Shown: positions 23,652 to 27,271 of the stretch, piece after piece
Layout: each line of letters begins with the position of its first letter
Position numbering within the stretch: position 1 is the stretch's first letter
Assembly: GCA_964388105.1 (NCBI GenBank)
Contig: CAYLYQ010000024.1
Coordinates: forward strand, 1-27,271
Origin: ZC4RG35 sp964388105
GTDB taxonomy: Bacteria > Actinomycetota > Acidimicrobiia > Spongiisociales > ZC4RG35
DNA length: 27,271 nucleotides
Direction: 5' to 3'
Position numbers and translations under genes: made by a program
The notes under the pieces: generated by a model
The model's database searches: none
Seen by the model: only the letters and a program-made list of their open reading frames with translations
What the model was told of the DNA's origin: nothing

Positions 23652-24890
23652 TCATGGATAGTGATCGGGTAAGTCGTTTTCGTAGAGGACGGCGTCGCCG
23701 GGACCGAGGTTTGACCGGACCCATCCGACTGCCTCCTCTCTCGTGTCGACGACGGTAACCGAGGCCTGGCCTTTCGCCGCCCCACGGAGGAGGGCGGCAC
23801 GGTTGGTCCGCCCGACGATGACGACGTGGTCAGCGGATTGCGCGGCGGCCGCGGCGAACGCCTCGTTCTCCCGGGCCTGAACGGGCCCGAGCTCGACCAT
23901 GCCCGGCGTCACCACCGCCTTGACACCAGTGCCCCGGCCGAGGATCCCCAGGGCGCGCTTCGCCCCCGCCGGGTTGGAGTTGAAGGTGTCGTCGATGATC
24001 TCGAAGCCGGCCTCGGACACGGAGACCGTCTGCCGGTGGTCGGGCGCCGTCAGTCCGGAGATACGGGGGACGACCGAATCCATGTCCAGGCCGAGGGCGA
24101 TGCATATGCCGACGGCCGTGGCGAGGTTCGACGCATAGACGTGTGTGGGCACTTCGGCGACCTCGCCTCCGTGCACGAAGAGCTTGCCGTCGGTGACCCT
24201 CACCACCCCCGTCGCCCCCGAGGAGACGTCGAGGATCTCTATCGCCTCGGATCTCTCTGATGCCAGCTGGGCGAGCAACGGATGATCGACGCAGATCACC
24301 CCGACTTTGGCGCCGTCGAGGATCTCCGCTTTCGCCCTGACGATCCGGGACTCCGATCCGAATCGCTCCAGGTGCACCGGCCCGATTGCGGTGATGGCGG
24401 AGACTTCCGGCTGGATCCATGAGCACATCTCGGCGATCTCCCCCGGCCCGTATGTGCCCATCTCGGCGACGAACAGCTCCGTCCCGGGGTTGAGGCCCTC
24501 GTTTATCGCCCGGGCCAGGCCCATGGTGTTGTTGAAAGACGCCGGCGACGCCACGGTGCGGAGGGTGCCCGACGCCAGGTGGGCGACATACGCCTTGGTG
24601 GTGGTCTTGCCGTACGAGCCGGTGATCGCCACCACCCGCGGCTCGATCGCCTCGAGCTTGCGGCGTGCCCGCTTGACCCACTGCGCTCCGATCATCCTCT
24701 CCACTGGCCGCAGGGCGACGAGGGAGAGGTCGACGATTAAGGGGAGAAGCATCAGCGCCCCGGCCGGGATGATGGGCTGTTCGAGCAGGACGCCTGACAC
24801 CAGCGCCACCGCGAACAGACCTGCGCTGACGATGGCGAGCCGCCGCAACCTCGAGGTCCAGGCCAGCTTCGAAGTGCGGCCGCGGACCGA
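23652..24890 (-). CDS. MurF-like Mur ligase with membrane-spanning N-terminus, 5' end in gap
   Basis: The visible 412 residues contain a complete Mur-ligase core. The P-loop ITGSYGKTTTK (encoded near 24594-24630) is followed by FNNTMGLARAIN, AEMGTYGPGEIAEM, IGPVHLERFGS and DDTFNSNPAGAKRAL, the last two typical of MurF. MurF adds D-Ala-D-Ala to the muramoyl tripeptide. Instead of the usual UDP-sugar-binding domain, the roughly 95 residues before the P-loop hold two hydrophobic spans (encoded about 24720-24850) and a basic amphipathic linker. The enzyme is therefore probably anchored at the membrane. The start is lost in the N run. Coupled with the Ddl-like gene (10 bases apart). It could be a true MurF or a ligase for another envelope peptide. 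Confidence 0.8.
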   Translation of the reverse strand, partial: SVRGRTSKLAWTSRLRRLAIVSAGLFAVALVSGVLLEQPIIPAGALMLLPLIVDLSLVALRPVERMIGAQWVKRARRKLEAIEPRVVAITGSYGKTTTKAYVAHLASGTLRTVASPASFNNTMGLARAINEGLNPGTELFVAEMGTYGPGEIAEMCSWIQPEVSAITAIGPVHLERFGSESRIVRAKAEILDGAKVGVICVDHPLLAQLASERSEAIEILDVSSGATGVVRVTDGKLFVHGGEVAEVPTHVYASNLATAVGICIALGLDMDSVVPRISGLTAPDHRQTVSVSEAGFEIIDDTFNSNPAGAKRALGILGRGTGVKAVVTPGMVELGPVQARENEAFAAAAAQSADHVVIVGRTNRAALLRGAAKGQASVTVVDTREEAVGWVRSNLGPGDAVLYENDLPDHYP

Positions 24891-24990
24891 NNNNNNNNNN
24901 NNNNNNNNNNNNNNNNNNNNNNNNNNNNNNNNNNNNNNNNNNNNNNNNNNNNNNNNNNNNNNNNNNNNNNNNNNNNNNNNNNNNNNNNNN
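24891..24990. other. Assembly gap (100 N)
   Basis: Exactly 100 N. Missing are the C-terminal third of the hydrolase (roughly 70-90 residues, carrying the catalytic Asp/His) and the start of the MurF-like gene, so the real distance is probably more than 200 bases. Confidence 0.9.
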
Positions 24991-25568
24991 CCCCACAGCA
25001 TGTGAATCGGGTGGGGAATGGAAGTCAGCTCCGGCTCGTAGGTCTCGGCGACCGCCTTCACCAGGATGTCGCGCATCACTCCGCTCGCCGCCCGGTAGTC
25101 GGCGGAACCGGCGTTGCGACGCCGGCGTTCGAGCACGGAGTCGGGCACCACGCCGATCCGATTGCCGAACCTGATCAGCCGGTAGCCGAGGGGAGGCTTG
25201 ACTGCGGCCTGAAGGCGAAGGAGCGGAACCCCCGTGAGGAGGATGGCCTTGACACGATCGGGCTGGCGAGCGGCGAGACGAAGAGCCACCCTCCCGCCGA
25301 AGGAGTGGCCCACCACCACGGCGGGCTCCTCGAAGGCTTCGAGAAGCACCTCGGTCGCCTCCGCGTACCCTTCGGCGCCTATCACCTCGGACGGGGTCGG
25401 GGACGCGCCGAACCCGGGCAGGTCGGGTGCGAGTGCAGGAAGCCCGTGCAGAGCCGCCTTGAAATCGGCCCCGCGCCGAGCCCAACCGTGCAGTGCCAGG
25501 ATGGAGGGCGGCCCCTCACCGAGGATCTCGGCGAAAAGGGCACCATCTGCATATGACCTCAGAGCCAA
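24991..25568 (-). CDS. Alpha/beta hydrolase, 3' part in gap
   Basis: The first 192 residues of an alpha/beta hydrolase. The oxyanion-side motif LALHGWARR is followed by LAPDLPGFGAS and the nucleophile elbow VVGHSFGGRVALRLA (Ser in GHSFG). The cap region begins about GYRLIRFGN. The catalytic acid and His should lie in the missing part. The start chosen is TTG 25568, preceded by GAGG at a spacing of 8; the frame is open well upstream, so the start is uncertain. It is the first gene of the leftward cassette with the MurF-like and Ddl-like genes. Substrate unknown; an ester or amide in the envelope is a guess from context. Confidence 0.8.
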
Positions 25569-25628
25569 GAATGAATCCTCGATCCGGTGGGCGGAAACGC
25601 CGAGAATACTTGGAGAAACCTTGATCCA

Positions 25629-27271
25629 ATGACCACCGAGCCAACCAAGCCAAGCGTCCACGAGGCGATGGCCCGTTTCAGGGCGTCCCTGGTGCGGCGC
25701 GCCTCGGCGGTCGCCTGGGTCATCCTCGCCATCATCGGGGCGCAGGCGGTGCGGACCGAGGTCTACGACGACAGCGCGTTCTACCTCCCGATGATCGGGC
25801 TCATCCTGCTCGTCGTCCTCTCCGCGGTCGCCCGCTGGGAGCGGATCATCGCCAATCGTGGCGCCCCCTGGGTGCTGGGCGGCTGGATGCTGGTGTTCAT
25901 CGCCGGCGTCACGGCGGTCGGGCGCGTCCCGGAGCTGTCCGCCACGGCCCAGCCCGTGCTGTTCGGACTGGCCGCCATCTCGGGTCTGTTGCTGGTGTGG
26001 TGGACGCACGCCTTCGTCACGGTCGCCATCGGCGGGGCGGTGGCCTACCTGGCGTTGACGCTCGGCGAGGTCGACGCCGTTCCCGACGTGCTCGCCCCCG
26101 TTCTCACCGTCGCCGTCGTGGCCGCCGCCACTGCCCTGGTCGGGTTCGAGCTGGAACGGGAGATGGTGATATCGGTGACGCGCGAGAAGATGCTCGAGGA
26201 GCAGCGGCTCGACTTCGAGCGCCTCTACGCGGTCTCCGCCACCCTGGCCCGGGCGGAGTCCCTCTCCGAGATCGTCCCCTACCTGGTCGGGACCATCTGT
26301 CGCTATCTCGACGCCGAGGTGGGAATGGTCCTCCTCCACGACGGCAGCCTCAACAAGCTCAAGGTGATGAGCCCGATCTGGGTCAACGGGGCGGCAGTCG
26401 ATGCCGAGGAGACCATGATCGACATCGGCACGCCCAACGTGGTCGCCCAGACCTATCGCGCGGCCCGGCCGATCCACGTCAAGCGGGTCGACGACACCAC
26501 CGACGCCCACTTCCTCCTCAACGACCTGGGCCTCACCCAGGCGATCGTCGCTCCCCTCAAGGTGGAGGCGATGAGAGTCGGAGTGATCATCGTGGGCGAA
26601 CCGCGGCGCGGCGACTTCACCGAAGACCAGTTGGAGCAGCTCGGGTCGCTGGCGGCGCCAGCTGGCCTGGTGCTCAGCCAGCTGGGTCGTTACGAGGCCC
26701 AGGCCGAGATGGCGCGGCGCCTCGAGGAGGTCGCCCAGATGAAGACCGACTTCGTGTCCACCGTCAGCCACGAGCTCCGCAGCCCCCTCACCTCGATTAT
26801 CGGCTCACTCGACACCGTGAACCGGCCGGAGCTGGCGCCACCGGAGCCTGCCAGCCAGCAACTGCTGATCTCGGCCCGACGCCAGGCCGGGCGTCTGCAA
26901 CGCCTCATCGAGGACCTCCTGGTCGTGTCCCGGATCGACCGGGGTGCCATACCCGTCCACTACGAGGCGATCGCTCTGAAGGAAGTGTTCGACGAGGTGA
27001 ACCGGGTCGTGGCCATCGACGCCGCCACGACGGTGGAGCCGGCAGACGCCACGGTCGAGGCCGACCGCGATCACCTGACCCGCGTTCTCATCAACCTGGT
27101 GGAGAATGCCGCCAAGTACGCGCCGGACAGCCCGATCGAGCTCTACGGGTGGGAGCAGGGGACGCGGAGTTTCATGGCAGTGGTCGACCACGGCCCGGGC
27201 ATCCCCGAGGACCAGCGGGAACGCGTATTCGAGAGGTTCACCCAGCTCGACCAGTCGGACACCCGCTCGCG
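25629..27271 (+). CDS. Sensor histidine kinase, 3' end beyond window
   Basis: A membrane sensor kinase, 547 residues visible, open to the window end. About five hydrophobic spans fill residues 27-175, with very short loops, so there is no large outer domain. A linking helix (about 176-200) leads to a GAF domain (about 203-352). The HisKA dimerisation helix has the phospho-acceptor His381 in VSTVSHELRSPLTSI. The ATPase domain shows the N box NLVENAAKYAP (489-499), the G1 box DHGPGIP (520-526) and an F box (FERF, 535-538). The last part, with the G2 box, is outside the window. The start is ATG 25629, 60 bases from the divergent hydrolase. A partner response regulator is presumably further right. 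Confidence 0.92.
   Translation, partial: MTTEPTKPSVHEAMARFRASLVRRASAVAWVILAIIGAQAVRTEVYDDSAFYLPMIGLILLVVLSAVARWERIIANRGAPWVLGGWMLVFIAGVTAVGRVPELSATAQPVLFGLAAISGLLLVWWTHAFVTVAIGGAVAYLALTLGEVDAVPDVLAPVLTVAVVAAATALVGFELEREMVISVTREKMLEEQRLDFERLYAVSATLARAESLSEIVPYLVGTICRYLDAEVGMVLLHDGSLNKLKVMSPIWVNGAAVDAEETMIDIGTPNVVAQTYRAARPIHVKRVDDTTDAHFLLNDLGLTQAIVAPLKVEAMRVGVIIVGEPRRGDFTEDQLEQLGSLAAPAGLVLSQLGRYEAQAEMARRLEEVAQMKTDFVSTVSHELRSPLTSIIGSLDTVNRPELAPPEPASQQLLISARRQAGRLQRLIEDLLVVSRIDRGAIPVHYEAIALKEVFDEVNRVVAIDAATTVEPADATVEADRDHLTRVLINLVENAAKYAPDSPIELYGWEQGTRSFMAVVDHGPGIPEDQRERVFERFTQLDQSDTRS

Noticed and set aside
23652..26771. A single 1039-codon minus-strand frame
   Set aside because: It is an artefact joining three things: the antisense of the histidine kinase, the hydrolase, and (through the N run) the MurF-like ligase. 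Only the last two are genes on that strand.

Overview
The window is a high-GC bacterial scaffold with two 100-base runs of N (16013-16112 and 24891-24990). The minus-strand order recG - rsmD - coaD - DivIVA-like - DUF177 - rpmF - plsX - [gap] - rnc - mutM - smc - ftsY - cdd is the arrangement familiar from Actinomycetota. With the GC level and the stand-alone Lrp-type RAM protein, this suggests an uncultured actinobacterium, possibly near Acidimicrobiia. That placement is inference. The N runs suggest a scaffolded draft or metagenome assembly.

Region 1 (1-2662, plus strand) is the end of an arginine operon: an N-acetylornithine carbamoyltransferase-type gene (5' end outside the window), a fused acetylglutamate kinase/acetyltransferase and argC, joined by 4-base overlaps. 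The gene set resembles the Xanthomonas acetylcitrulline route rather than the usual ornithine route. Region 2 (2667-3335, minus) is a lone predicted lipoprotein. Region 3 (3541-6595, plus) holds a pyrimidine-nucleoside phosphorylase and the electron transfer flavoprotein pair etfB-etfA.

Region 4 (about 6600-8600, minus) is an accessory island of visibly lower GC. It contains a small secreted or membrane protein, a matrixin-like metalloprotease overlapping it by 4 bases, a 91-aa lipoprotein, and a decayed paralogue of these small proteins. A repeat element lies at the island's edge. A second, diverged copy of the element sits at 17587-17735 in opposite orientation.

Region 5 (8744-21458, minus) is the housekeeping block for pyrimidine salvage, protein targeting, chromosome organisation, DNA repair, RNA processing, phospholipid and CoA synthesis, translation and recombination. 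Many of its genes overlap by 1-4 bases, implying translational coupling. One membrane protein gene (14475-15362) is on the opposite strand. Region 6 (21589-22528, plus) has rpmB, a cold-shock-fold protein overlapping it by one base, a cluster of short repeats built on GTACTCCGTAC, and the stand-alone RAM-domain protein.

Region 7 (22571-25568, minus) is an envelope cassette: an alpha/beta hydrolase, a MurF-like Mur ligase with a membrane-spanning N-terminus, and a D-Ala-D-Ala-ligase-like ATP-grasp enzyme. The second assembly gap lies between the hydrolase and the Mur ligase. A divergent sensor histidine kinase (25629 to the window end) runs off the right edge. The most promising candidates for under-described biology are this cassette, the small secreted-protein island, and the two repeat families.
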